Below, piece by piece: positions 35,115-43,246 of a stretch of DNA of 64,000 nt. A model generated the notes under the pieces. That model searched no databases, was not told where the DNA came from, and worked only from the letters and a program-made list of their open reading frames with translations. The DNA is from Pseudomonas brenneri (lineage in GTDB: Bacteria; Pseudomonadota; Gammaproteobacteria; Pseudomonadales; Pseudomonadaceae), in contig NZ_VFIL01000005.1 of assembly GCF_007858285.1 (NCBI RefSeq), forward strand, positions 124,001 through 188,000, in the 5' to 3' direction. The translations under genes were made by a program, and so were the position numbers. Within the stretch, counting starts at the first letter, position 1, and every line of letters starts with the position of its first letter.

Positions 35115-35163
35115 TCGACAGGGAGTCTCGCGCGCCGCCCACAAGGCCGCGCGCGTATTTAAC

Positions 35164-35195
35164 AAGGAGAGCCCGCCCGGCGGGCGTCAGACCCA
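35164..35195 (+). promoter_or_regulatory. Shine-Dalgarno separated from the ABC exporter start by a hairpin
   Basis: AAGGAG at 35164-35169 lies 26 nt before the ATG at 35196, too far for normal use. A GC-rich hairpin GCCCGC-CCG-GCGGGC (35171-35185) sits between them and, when folded, would bring the two close enough to act. No in-frame upstream start exists. Confidence 0.5.
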
Positions 35196-37028
35196 ATGCT
35201 CTATCGTCGCTTTGAACAACTGATCGATATTTTCCGCGACGCTCCCAGCGCGGCCCCTCCCGATAAAGTCCTGCCCTTCTACCTCTATTACCTGCGCCAG
35301 GTGTGGCCGTGCTTCGCCGCACTGCTGGTGGTGGGCCTGATCGGCGCGCTGATCGAAGTGGCGCTGTTCAGCTACCTGAGCCGCATCATCGACCTGGCCC
35401 AGGGCACGCCGCCGGCCAATTTCTTCCAGATCCACGCCACCGAACTGATCTGGATGGCCGTGGTGGCCCTGCTGCTGCGCCCGATCTTCGGTGCCTTGCA
35501 CGACCTGCTCGTCCACCAGACCATCAGCCCTGGCATGACCAGCCTGATCCGCTGGCAGAACCATAGCTATGTGCTCAAGCAGAGCCTGAACTTCTTCCAG
35601 AACGATTTTGCCGGGCGCATTGCCCAGCGCATCATGCAGACCGGCAACTCATTGCGCGACTCGGCAGTGGCCGCCGTGGATGCCATCTGGCACGTGGCAA
35701 TCTACGCCATCAGCTCACTGGTGCTGTTTGCCGAGGCCGACTGGCGCCTGATGATCCCGCTGGTCACCTGGATCGTCGCCTACAGCCTGGCGTTGCGCTA
35801 CTTCGTGCCACGGGTCAAGGAGCGCTCGGTGATTTCCTCCGAAGCGCGCTCCAAGCTGATGGGCCGCATCGTCGATGGCTACACCAACATCACCACCTTG
35901 AAGCTGTTCGCCCACACCCAGTCCGAGCAGGAGTACGCCAAGGAAGCGATCATCGAACAAACCGAAAAAACCCAGTTGGCCAGCCGTGTGGTCACCAGCA
36001 TGGACGTGGTCATCACCAGCATGAACGGCCTGTTGATCGTCACCACCACCGGCCTGGCCCTGTGGCTGTGGACCCAGTCGCTGATCTCGGTGGGCGCCAT
36101 TGCCCTGGCCACTGGCCTGGTGATCCGCATCGTCAACATGTCCGGCTGGATCATGTGGGTGGTCAACGGTATTTTCGAGAATATCGGCATGGTCCAGGAC
36201 GGCCTGAAAACCATCGCCCAGCCGCTGGCAGTGACCGACCGCGAAAACGCCCCGCGCCTGAGCGTGCCCCACGGCGAAGTGCGCTTTGAACAGGTGGATT
36301 TCCACTATGGCAAAAGCAGCGGCATCATCGGCGGCCTGAACCTGGTGATCAAACCGGGGGAAAAAATCGGCCTGATCGGCCCGTCCGGTGCCGGCAAGTC
36401 AACCCTGGTCAACCTGCTGCTGCGCCTCTATGACCTGCAAGGCGGACGCATCCTGATCGACGGCCAGAACATTGCCGAAGTGGCCCAGGAAAGCCTGCGC
36501 GAACGCATCGGCATGATTACCCAGGACACCTCGCTGCTGCACCGTTCGATCCGCGACAACCTGCTGTATGGCAAGCCCGACGCTACCGATCAGGAACTCT
36601 GGGACGCCATACGCAAGGCGCGCGCCGATGAATTTATCCCGCTGTTGTCGGACGCCGAGGGCCGTACCGGCCTGGATGCCCATGTCGGCGAGCGCGGGGT
36701 GAAACTGTCCGGCGGGCAACGCCAGCGCATCGCCATCGCCCGGGTCCTGCTCAAGGACGCTCCGATCCTGATCATGGACGAGGCCACCTCGGCCCTGGAC
36801 TCGGAAGTGGAAGCGGCGATCCAGGAGAGCTTGGAAACCCTGATGCAAGGCAAGACGGTGATTGCCATCGCCCACCGCCTGTCCACGATTGCGCGAATGG
36901 ACAGGTTGGTAGTCCTGGAAAAAGGCCAGATCGCCGAGAGTGGCAGCCATGCCCAGTTGCTGGCACACGGCGGGCTCTACTCGCGATTGTGGCAACACCA
37001 GACCGGAGGGTTCGTCGGCATCGACTGA
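35196..37028 (+). CDS. ABC exporter, fused membrane and ATPase domains
   Basis: A 610-residue half-transporter. Six-helix exporter domain about 35-330 (VWPCFAALLVVGLIGALIEV onward), then the nucleotide-binding domain: Walker A GPSGAGKST near 395, signature LSGGQRQR near 505, Walker B ILIMDEATSALD and H-loop AHRLST. It resembles lipid/multidrug exporters of the MsbA/MdlB type, with an unusually long, charged N terminus (MLYRRFEQLIDIFRDAPSAA). Cargo unknown. The leader has a hairpin between Shine-Dalgarno and start (see separate entry). Confidence 0.87.
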   Translation: MLYRRFEQLIDIFRDAPSAAPPDKVLPFYLYYLRQVWPCFAALLVVGLIGALIEVALFSYLSRIIDLAQGTPPANFFQIHATELIWMAVVALLLRPIFGALHDLLVHQTISPGMTSLIRWQNHSYVLKQSLNFFQNDFAGRIAQRIMQTGNSLRDSAVAAVDAIWHVAIYAISSLVLFAEADWRLMIPLVTWIVAYSLALRYFVPRVKERSVISSEARSKLMGRIVDGYTNITTLKLFAHTQSEQEYAKEAIIEQTEKTQLASRVVTSMDVVITSMNGLLIVTTTGLALWLWTQSLISVGAIALATGLVIRIVNMSGWIMWVVNGIFENIGMVQDGLKTIAQPLAVTDRENAPRLSVPHGEVRFEQVDFHYGKSSGIIGGLNLVIKPGEKIGLIGPSGAGKSTLVNLLLRLYDLQGGRILIDGQNIAEVAQESLRERIGMITQDTSLLHRSIRDNLLYGKPDATDQELWDAIRKARADEFIPLLSDAEGRTGLDAHVGERGVKLSGGQRQRIAIARVLLKDAPILIMDEATSALDSEVEAAIQESLETLMQGKTVIAIAHRLSTIARMDRLVVLEKGQIAESGSHAQLLAHGGLYSRLWQHQTGGFVGID

Positions 37029-37121
37029 TTTGAGGCTACAGGCAACACCACCAATTCCGAACAAATCTGACAGTTTTCACCGTCTCACTGGTGTTACATC
37101 ACAATCCTGCTGTACTGCAAT

Positions 37122-37141
37122 CAGGGTCCAGGAGGACCCTG
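37122..37141 (+). promoter_or_regulatory. Hairpin in the aqpZ leader that presents AGGAGG
   Basis: CAGGGTCC-AGGA-GGACCCTG, an 8-bp perfect stem whose loop and 3' arm contain AGGAGG, 53 nt upstream of the aqpZ start. The normal aqpZ ribosome-binding site is a separate AAGGA nearer the ATG. Possible RNA-level control or a protein-binding site; unproven. Confidence 0.35.
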
Positions 37142-37194
37142 ACATCAGACAGCAAGGAAGCATCACCGATCAGTTGATTTAGAAGGACGCATTC

Positions 37195-37896
37195 ATGTCT
37201 CTGTTCAAACGTTCCGTTACAGAAGGGTTAGGTACGTTTTGGCTGGTGTTGGGTGGCTGCGGGAGTGCGGTTCTGGCCGCAGCGTTTCCCGATGTCGGAA
37301 TCGGCCTGCTGGGTGTATCGCTGGCATTCGGGCTTACCGTGTTGACCATGGCGTTTGCCATTGGCCATATCAGTGGCTGTCACCTCAACCCGGCAGTCAC
37401 CGTGGGCCTGGTGGTCGGCGGCCGGTTTCCGGCCAAAGAGATGCCAGCGTATATCGTCTCGCAAGTCATTGGTGGCGTGGTCGCAGCGGCCCTGCTGTAC
37501 TTCATTGCCAGTGGCAAACCGGGTTTTGAACTGGCTTCTGGGCTGGCGTCCAATGGCTATGGTGAACATTCGCCGGGTGGGTATTCGATGGCGGCTGGGT
37601 TTGTCACTGAACTGGTGATGACCGCAATGTTCGTGCTGATCATCCTCGGCGCCACTGACCGTCGTGCACCGGCGGGCCTGGCACCCATCGCCATTGGCCT
37701 GGGGCTGACGCTGATCCACCTGATCTCCATCCCGGTCACCAACACCTCGGTCAACCCGGCCCGCAGCACGGGGCCTGCGCTGATTGTCGGCGGTTGGGCA
37801 ATCCAGCAACTGTGGCTGTTCTGGCTGGCGCCGATCCTTGGCGCGGTGATCGGTGGCATCACCTATCGCTGGTTGGGTAAGGAAGAAAACGCCTGA
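37195..37896 (+). CDS. aqpZ: Aquaporin Z
   Basis: A 233-residue inner-membrane water channel. The two NPA motifs are intact (HLNPAVTVG and [10 protein letters not shown]), and the selectivity-filter Arg follows the second NPA. Six transmembrane segments and two half-helices are visible. The length and the [11 protein letters not shown] context fit AqpZ rather than glycerol facilitator GlpF. AAGGA precedes the ATG. It lies between the ABC exporter gene and a REPIN; its leader contains a notable hairpin. Confidence 0.93.
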   Translation: MSLFKRSVTEGLGTFWLVLGGCGSAVLAAAFPDVGIGLLGVSLAFGLTVLTMAFAIGHISGCHLNPAVTVGLVVGGRFPAKEMPAYIVSQVIGGVVAAALLYFIASGKPGFELASGLASNGYGEHSPGGYSMAAGFVTELVMTAMFVLIILGATDRRAPAGLAPIAIGLGLTLIHLISIPVTNTSVNPARSTGPALIVGGWAIQQLWLFWLAPILGAVIGGITYRWLGKEENA

Positions 37897-37915
37897 TCCA
37901 ACAGTATTGACCCCC

Positions 37916-38020
37916 CCCTGTAGGAGCGAGCTTGCTCGCGAAGAACTCAAGTACACCGCGTTCATTCTGGATAAACGCGGCGCCCTCAGGTTCTTCGCGA
38001 GCAAGCTCGCTCCTACAGGG
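37916..38020. repeat. REPIN: paired REP arms
   Basis: CTGTAGGAGCGAGCTTGCTC and its complement form near-perfect inverted arms of about 30 nt around a roughly 40-nt centre (containing ACCGCG/CGCGGC). It lies between the convergent aqpZ and acyltransferase genes, the usual REP position. Confidence 0.87.
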
Positions 38021-38043
38021 GAACAGGTTGAATTCCCTGAGCG

Positions 38044-39168
38044 TTATTCCTGCCGATACGGCAACGCCGCACGCGCTTCTTCGGCATACGCCAGAATCCC
38101 CACGCGCTCGCGCTCCAGGAAGTCTGCCACGGCGGTTTTCAAGCCAGGATGGCGCAAGTAATGCCAGGAACGGGTAATCACCGGTTCAAACCCACGAATC
38201 AACTTATGCTCGCCCTGGGCACCGGCATCGAAACGTTGCAGCCCATTGGCAATCGCGTAATCCATGCCTTGATAGAAACAGGTTTCGAAATGCAATCGGT
38301 CGAACTCGCCCAGGCAACCCCAATAGCGCCCATATAGGCTATCGCCACCGACCAGGCTGAACGCCATGGCCACCGGCCGCGTCCCTTGCTTGGCCAGCAC
38401 CACCCGGATCGCCTGCGGCATGCGTTCGGCCAATAGGCTGAAAAACGCCCGGCTCAGGTACGGCGACTGCCGACGCACGGCATAGGTGTTGGCGTAACAG
38501 GCGTAGACAAAATCCCACTGAGCCTCGCTCAACTCATGGCCTTGCAGCCACTCGAACTCGATCCCCTGCCCCGCCACTTGCTCGCGCTCCTTGCGCATCT
38601 GTTTGCGCTTGCGCGAACTCAAGGCATCGAGGAAGTCCTGGAAATCGCGATAGCCCCGGTTCTGCCAATGAAACTGGCAACCCAGGCGCGCAAGCCAACC
38701 GGGTTGCTGGCCCAGCGCGGCATCGGCCATGGCGTCAGTGAAGTTGATATGGGCGCTGGAAAGCCCTTCGATCTCCAGGTAGCCGGGCAGGCTCTTGAGC
38801 AGCTCAAAGCCGTCCGCGCCACTGGCCACCAACAGGCGCGGCCCGCTGACCGGGCTGAAGGGCACTGCAGTCAGCAGCTTGGGGTAATAATCGATACCCG
38901 CGCGTTCACAAGCATCCGCCCAGCCATGGTCGAACACGTATTCGCCATAGGAGTGCCATTTGCGGTAGCTGGGCAGCGCCGCGACCAGCCGTTCACCCTC
39001 GTAATGCAGCAAGTGTTCCGGCTGCCAGCCAGAGTGCCGGCCAAGGCTGGCACTGTCCTCCAGTGCACTGAGGAACCCATGGCGCAGAAACGGCTGATCC
39101 TCGGGGACCAACGCGTTCCACTCATCAGGCGCTATCTCGGACAGGCTATTCAAACGTTTCAACGGCAT
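38044..39168 (-). CDS. FemAB-like/GNAT N-acyltransferase (PF04339-type)
   Basis: A 374-residue cytoplasmic protein of the peptidogalycan/FemAB-like acyltransferase group. Recognisable stretches: DEWNALVPEDQPFLRHGFLSALE near the N terminus, SSRKRKQMRKEREQV about 190, YANTYAVRRQSPYLSRAFFS, LYGRYWGC and LHFETCFYQGMDYAIANGL, and the end QGEHKLIRGFEPVITRSWHY. These are typical of the family formerly called DUF482. The biological substrate is not known. The start ATG at 39168 gives the usual N terminus; a longer frame begins with a non-conserved leader. Confidence 0.8.
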   Translation of the reverse strand: MPLKRLNSLSEIAPDEWNALVPEDQPFLRHGFLSALEDSASLGRHSGWQPEHLLHYEGERLVAALPSYRKWHSYGEYVFDHGWADACERAGIDYYPKLLTAVPFSPVSGPRLLVASGADGFELLKSLPGYLEIEGLSSAHINFTDAMADAALGQQPGWLARLGCQFHWQNRGYRDFQDFLDALSSRKRKQMRKEREQVAGQGIEFEWLQGHELSEAQWDFVYACYANTYAVRRQSPYLSRAFFSLLAERMPQAIRVVLAKQGTRPVAMAFSLVGGDSLYGRYWGCLGEFDRLHFETCFYQGMDYAIANGLQRFDAGAQGEHKLIRGFEPVITRSWHYLRHPGLKTAVADFLERERVGILAYAEEARAALPYRQE

Positions 39169-39243
39169 GCCATTCCCCGACGGTAAACGCTCGCTCACGA
39201 TATTCGGGCCATTCTGACAGAACCCGCTGCCTGCGCGGGGAGC

Positions 39244-39270
39244 AAAAAAAAACCCCGCCAATCGGCGGGG
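39244..39270 (-). terminator. Rho-independent terminator of the porin gene
   Basis: On the minus strand, CCCCGCC-GATT-GGCGGGG followed by nine Ts, 64 bp after the porin stop codon. Confidence 0.85.
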
Positions 39271-39333
39271 TGAAAAAGAGGATCGCGCTTTAACGGATGA
39301 AGAAAGAGCGCGTTGGTGCGGTATTACCGTTGC

Positions 39334-40668
39334 TTAGAACACGTACTGCACACGGCCGACGATCGAATCACCGCTGTCATCGCCATTGGCGTTGGTGATC
39401 TTGTCGGTGCTGACCTTGCTGTAGTTCAGGGACAGCTTGACTGCTTCGTTGGCGTACCAGTTCACACCCAGGGTGTTCACGTTGGCCTTGGCGTCGCCGG
39501 TTTCACGGGTAGCGCTGCTGACGACGATGTTCTTGTCATCAACCTTGATGTTGTCGTAGCGGTAGAACACTTCCCAGGCGCCGTATTGCTTGTTCTCGGG
39601 CTTGATCGCGTCGAACTTGCCGCCATCGAGCTTGTAGGCACGGGATTCGCCGGTCAGGGTGTACGCCAACTGGCCGTAGAAGCCGCTGGTTTTCACGTCC
39701 TGGTAGGCGTTGCTGTCAGCTTTCATCTTGCGGCTCAGGGCTTCAGCCTGTACCGAGAATGGACCGCTGGCGAAGGCAAATTCACCACCGAACACGGTAT
39801 CGGTGTCGTAGGCGCCCACTGCTGTCAGGTTGCTGGCGTTAAGGCCCACACCGCCGCCGAAGGTAGCGCGGTTGCCGTTGGTACCGGCATCGTTACCACC
39901 GGTGGTAGCCACGCCACGAGCGCCAAGACGCGGGCGGATGCGGGAGTCGAAGGCCGCGTCGTTCAAGTCACGCGCCGCTACGTTCAAGCCGAAGTGCAGG
40001 ACGTTGCCGCCTTTGTTCATCGGTGCCAGCACGATACGGCCGTTGAATTGCTTCACGCCCTTGCCGTCTTCGTCGTTGATGTCCTTGGAGGCCAGGCTGG
40101 CGGAGCCGTAGAACAGATCAGCCGCAGTGCCGCTGACCTGGATGCCCATGCCGTTTTCGTGGGTGTTGACCCAGTCTGCAACCTCGTAGGCCGAGTTACG
40201 CTCCATGGCGGTGATCCACTTGGAGCTGGTGGCTTTTTCCAGGCCGAAATCCGGGTCAAAACGACCGACGCGGATGGTTACCGGCTTGAAGCCCACGTAG
40301 GACATGGACGCTTCGTCGAAGTAACCGTCGTCGGAGTTACCCGAGTTGTGGGAGAAGTCGTAGTTGAGCTGGTATTTGAAATCCTTGTAGACGGTGCCAC
40401 CCAGTTCCAGGAAGGCGCGACGGAAATAAGCGGCGTCGCCCGAGTCACCGTTCTTGGTGTAGAAGCCGTCAAATGTGCCGTAATCGGCTTGCAAGCGACC
40501 ACCCAGCTTGAAGCTGAAGTTCTGGTCGGTAGTAGCAACCTCAAGGCCGCCCTTGGTTTTGACAACGATATCGGCGCCGTCAGTAGTGACAGTACCAGCG
40601 AAAGCCTGGGCGGTAACGGCCAGGGCCAGGGCGCTGGCCGCGAAACCGGCGAAGTGCTTACGGATCAT
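39334..40668 (-). CDS. OprO/OprP-family outer-membrane porin
   Basis: A 444-residue trimeric beta-barrel porin of the phosphate/polyphosphate-selective family (PF07396). The signal peptide is [20 protein letters not shown] with cleavage around AFA-G. Family segments include [60 protein letters not shown] and a C-terminal VGRVQYVF ending in Phe. In P. aeruginosa such porins are PhoB-induced; I see no convincing Pho box upstream. Specificity for phosphate, pyrophosphate or another anion cannot be read off. It is followed by a strong terminator. Confidence 0.88.
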   Translation of the reverse strand: MIRKHFAGFAASALALAVTAQAFAGTVTTDGADIVVKTKGGLEVATTDQNFSFKLGGRLQADYGTFDGFYTKNGDSGDAAYFRRAFLELGGTVYKDFKYQLNYDFSHNSGNSDDGYFDEASMSYVGFKPVTIRVGRFDPDFGLEKATSSKWITAMERNSAYEVADWVNTHENGMGIQVSGTAADLFYGSASLASKDINDEDGKGVKQFNGRIVLAPMNKGGNVLHFGLNVAARDLNDAAFDSRIRPRLGARGVATTGGNDAGTNGNRATFGGGVGLNASNLTAVGAYDTDTVFGGEFAFASGPFSVQAEALSRKMKADSNAYQDVKTSGFYGQLAYTLTGESRAYKLDGGKFDAIKPENKQYGAWEVFYRYDNIKVDDKNIVVSSATRETGDAKANVNTLGVNWYANEAVKLSLNYSKVSTDKITNANGDDSGDSIVGRVQYVF

Positions 40669-40948
40669 CGAAGAATTCCCCTAATTGGTGGTCTTTAGCG
40701 TTGGAAAACACACGGGTTCTGGCCCGCTGGTGTTGGGAGGGGATCTTGGCGAGGGGATATTTCAGACAAGTTGCCAGAAGATAAATATTTTATTACAGGG
40801 GAACTTTCTTACAACCAGGAGACATAAGCGCAACGCCATGGCCGGCGCGGGTTTGAGCTGGAAAAGTACGAAAAATGCCAGGTGAAAAAAAGGTGAAAAA
40901 AACTTACAAACCTGCAATGTTTTCCACCCAAAAGCGTTTCAGGGACGC
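40669..40948. other. Upstream region of the porin gene
   Basis: About 280 bp between the porin start and the terminator of the sigma/anti-sigma operon. AT-rich sequence on the minus strand (CTGTAATAAAATATTTATC) may hold the promoter. I see neither a clear Pho box nor a recognisable ECF -35/-10 pair. Confidence 0.3.
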
Positions 40949-40980
40949 AAAAAAGCCCGCGACGGGGACATCGCAGGCTT
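40949..40980 (-). terminator. Rho-independent terminator of the FabH/sigma/anti-sigma operon
   Basis: On the minus strand, AGCCTGCGA / TCGCGGGCT (one mismatch) around an 8-nt loop, followed by six Ts, 24 bp after the anti-sigma stop codon. Confidence 0.75.
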
Positions 40981-41004
40981 GGGGTGCTACGGACAGCTCA
41001 GGGA

Positions 41005-41238
41005 TCAGGAGTTGCGTTTAAGCTCCGCGGCCAGGCGTTCGGCCAACGCTTGGGCATCGCTCACTTCTGGCTCAGGCAAGATGCGCAACGTAGCCTGCAT
41101 CAGACGCATCTGGCGGATGAAACGCCGGCAATTGGCACAGAACAACAAGTGATGGCGCATAAGCAGGCGCTCACGAAAGGTCAGTTGCCCATCGAGAAAA
41201 TCGCTGGAGCGCGCCACTTGTTCTTTGCAGGTCAACAT
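41005..41238 (-). CDS. Zinc-finger anti-sigma factor (soluble, HxxxCxxC)
   Basis: A 77-residue protein with no membrane segment. The zinc-binding anti-sigma motif is HHLLFCANC at about residues 29-37 with Cys4 (MLTCKEQVA) upstream, as in zf-HC2/ZAS anti-sigma proteins that often sense redox state or disulfide stress. The start overlaps the end of the sigma gene by 7 bp, so synthesis is coupled. It probably binds the ECF sigma factor directly upstream. Confidence 0.85.
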   Translation of the reverse strand: MLTCKEQVARSSDFLDGQLTFRERLLMRHHLLFCANCRRFIRQMRLMQATLRILPEPEVSDAQALAERLAAELKRNS

Positions 41239-41846
41239 TCGCCGGTTTCCTCGAAATGCTCCACCGTAGCGAAGACTTTAAGCCGCGCCCGATGCAGCAG
41301 TACTCGCACATTGGAGAGCGAGATCTCCAGAAGATTACAAATTTCCTCCAACTCCAGTCCCTGACGCTCGCGTAACAGCAGCACGCTGCTTTGCAGCTCG
41401 GAAAGACTCAGCAACGTGTGCTCCAGGCACTCGCGCAGCTCGTTTTCGGTCAACAGTGCTTCGGGCGTGTCTTCATGCCAGGCGAACGGCGCGACCAGCC
41501 AATGACCGTCACCGGCAGCAAAGCGCTCATCACCAATGGTCCCGTGGGGCGACGGCAGGTCGTCCAGCAGCACCTCTCGCCGGTTCTGCTTGTAGCGCCC
41601 CTTGGCCGAATTGGCGGTGATGGTCAGCAGCCAGGTCTTGAGGCTGGAGCGCCCCTCAAACCTGGCAAGGCTGCGCACCACTGAGAGCCAGGCGTCCTGG
41701 ACCACTTCGTCGGCATGGCGCTGGCCAACGATAGCGTAGGCCACCGCACGCATCGCACTCTGATAGGTGGTGACCAATTCCTTGTAGGCCCGCTGTTCGC
41801 CCTTGAGCAGGCGTTCAAGCAGGTGCGCGTCGTCGGCTGCTGCCAT
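41232..41846 (-). CDS. ECF-family RNA polymerase sigma factor
   Basis: A 204-residue sigma factor. Region 2 at about residues 12-85 (YQSAMRAVAYAIVGQRHADEVVQDAWLSVV, then RSSLKTWLLTITANSAKGRY). A linker follows with LDDLPSPHG and GHWLVAPFAWHEDTP, and region 4 at about 135-190 (LLSLSELQSSVLLLRERQGL, EEICNLLEISLSNVRVLLHRARLK). GAGG 6 nt before the ATG. From memory, P. aeruginosa has this sigma (PA3285) beside the FabH-like gene PA3286, the same order as here. Target promoters unknown. Confidence 0.9.
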   Translation of the reverse strand: MAAADDAHLLERLLKGEQRAYKELVTTYQSAMRAVAYAIVGQRHADEVVQDAWLSVVRSLARFEGRSSLKTWLLTITANSAKGRYKQNRREVLLDDLPSPHGTIGDERFAAGDGHWLVAPFAWHEDTPEALLTENELRECLEHTLLSLSELQSSVLLLRERQGLELEEICNLLEISLSNVRVLLHRARLKVFATVEHFEETGEC

Positions 41847-41898
41847 TCAGAACCTCATTGTGCAGGATATGACCGCAATTGCCTGTAGGCGCTAGTTC

Positions 41899-43020
41899 CT
41901 AGCGCTTGCGCAGGATCACGCTACCAATCGAATACCCGGCGCCAAACGAGCTGAGTACCGCCAGCGCGCCCTTGGGCAGGTCGTCCTGATAGGTGTGGAA
42001 CGCGATCACCGAACCCGCCGAACTGGTGTTGGCGTAGGTGTCGAGGATCACCGGTGCCTCTTCGATCTCGGCCTCACGGCCCAGCAATTTCTTGACGATC
42101 AGGTGGTTCATGCTCAGGTTGGCCTGGTGCAGCCAGAAGCGCTTCACGTCCGTGATGCTCAACTGGTTTTCAACCAGGTGCTGGCCGATCAGCTCGGCAA
42201 CCATCGGGCAGACATCACGGAAGACTTTGCGGCCTTCTTGCACGAAAAGCTTGTCTGGTGCGCCAATCCCCTCTTCCGCCGCGCGGTTGAGAAAGCCGAA
42301 ATTATTGCGGATGGTATTGGAGAATTTGGTCAGCAACTTGGTGCTGACGATGTCGAACTGATACTCGGACGTGGCCAGGTCGGCGCGCTCCAGAATCACT
42401 GCCGTGGCCGCATCGCCAAAGATGAAATGGCTGTCACGGTCACGGAAGTTCAGGTGGCCGGTGCAAATCTCCGGGTTGACCATCAGGATCGCCCGGGCCT
42501 GGCCCAGTTGGATGCTGTTGCAGGCGTTTTGGATGCCGAAAGTGGCCGAAGAACAGGCCACGTTCATGTCAAAACCGAACCCCTGGATGCCCAGGGCTTC
42601 CTGGACTTCGATGGCGATGGCCGGATAGGCCCGTTGCAGGTTGGAGCAGGCAACGATCACCCCGTCGATATCGGCGGCCGTCTTGCCGGCACGCTGCAAG
42701 GCTTGCTCGGCGGCGCCCACGGCCATCTGGCAGAGGATCGACCACTCGTCATTGGAGCGCTCGGGCAAGCGTGGGGTCATGCGCTTGGGGTCCAGGATGC
42801 CTTCCTTGTCCATGACAAAGCGGCTCTTGATACCCGAAGCCTTTTCGATAAAGGCGGCGCTGGATTCGGTCAACGCCTGAACGTCACCCTGCTCGATGGC
42901 CACGGCGTTGTCGGCATTGAACTGTTGAACGTAAGCATTGAAAGACTGCACCAGCTCTTCGTTGGAGATGCTGTTGGCCGGGGTATACAGGCCTGTGCCG
43001 CTGATGACGACGTTATGCAC
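41899..43020 (-). CDS. FabH-like beta-ketoacyl synthase III (PA3286-type)
   Basis: A 373-residue thiolase-fold condensing enzyme. Catalytic Cys in NVACSSATF (about 145), His in WLHQANLSM and Asn in YANTSSAGS, all intact. It is longer than housekeeping FabH (about 320) because of an N-terminal insertion (QFNADNAVAIEQGDVQALTE). From memory, the P. aeruginosa relative PA3286 condenses octanoyl-CoA from beta-oxidation with malonyl-ACP, feeding fatty-acid synthesis; that function is inferred here. The sigma gene starts 52 bp downstream on the same strand, so the three genes form an operon. A palindrome at 43055-43072 precedes it. Confidence 0.87.
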   Translation of the reverse strand: MHNVVISGTGLYTPANSISNEELVQSFNAYVQQFNADNAVAIEQGDVQALTESSAAFIEKASGIKSRFVMDKEGILDPKRMTPRLPERSNDEWSILCQMAVGAAEQALQRAGKTAADIDGVIVACSNLQRAYPAIAIEVQEALGIQGFGFDMNVACSSATFGIQNACNSIQLGQARAILMVNPEICTGHLNFRDRDSHFIFGDAATAVILERADLATSEYQFDIVSTKLLTKFSNTIRNNFGFLNRAAEEGIGAPDKLFVQEGRKVFRDVCPMVAELIGQHLVENQLSITDVKRFWLHQANLSMNHLIVKKLLGREAEIEEAPVILDTYANTSSAGSVIAFHTYQDDLPKGALAVLSSFGAGYSIGSVILRKR

Positions 43021-43054
43021 GGTCGTTCCTCTAAATCTGTTCAGGCAGAAGGGA

Positions 43055-43072
43055 TTGGTACCGTCGTACCAA
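43055..43072 (-). promoter_or_regulatory. Perfect palindrome before the FabH-like gene, candidate operator
   Basis: TTGGTAC-CGTC-GTACCAA: two perfect 7-bp half sites with 4-nt spacing, centred 43 bp upstream of the ATG at 43020. Position and symmetry fit a dimeric repressor or activator operator. It does not match the PsrA or DesT boxes as I remember them. Confidence 0.55.
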
Positions 43073-43246
43073 ACCGTAAGTCGTTCTAGTCCGCCGTGCG
43101 GACATCAAACGGGGAAACGCTTTGTCCCGGCGCGTCGAGGCTGATACAGCCAATCTAGACGATCCTGGCATTTATAGCGGCGAAGTTTGCCATAAACCGG
43201 GGGGTTTGGCGCCTGTCACGCGCACACCTGCCCCCGGTATTGCAGG

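Noticed and set aside
40681..40900. Pho box upstream of the OprO/OprP-like porin
   Set aside because: Only one CTGTAAT-like half is visible; no second half at 11-bp register.
43090..43125. PsrA-like operator upstream of the FabH-like gene
   Set aside because: CAAACGGGGAAACGCTTTG contains pieces resembling GAAAC/CTTTG halves but does not fit the remembered PsrA consensus well enough to claim.
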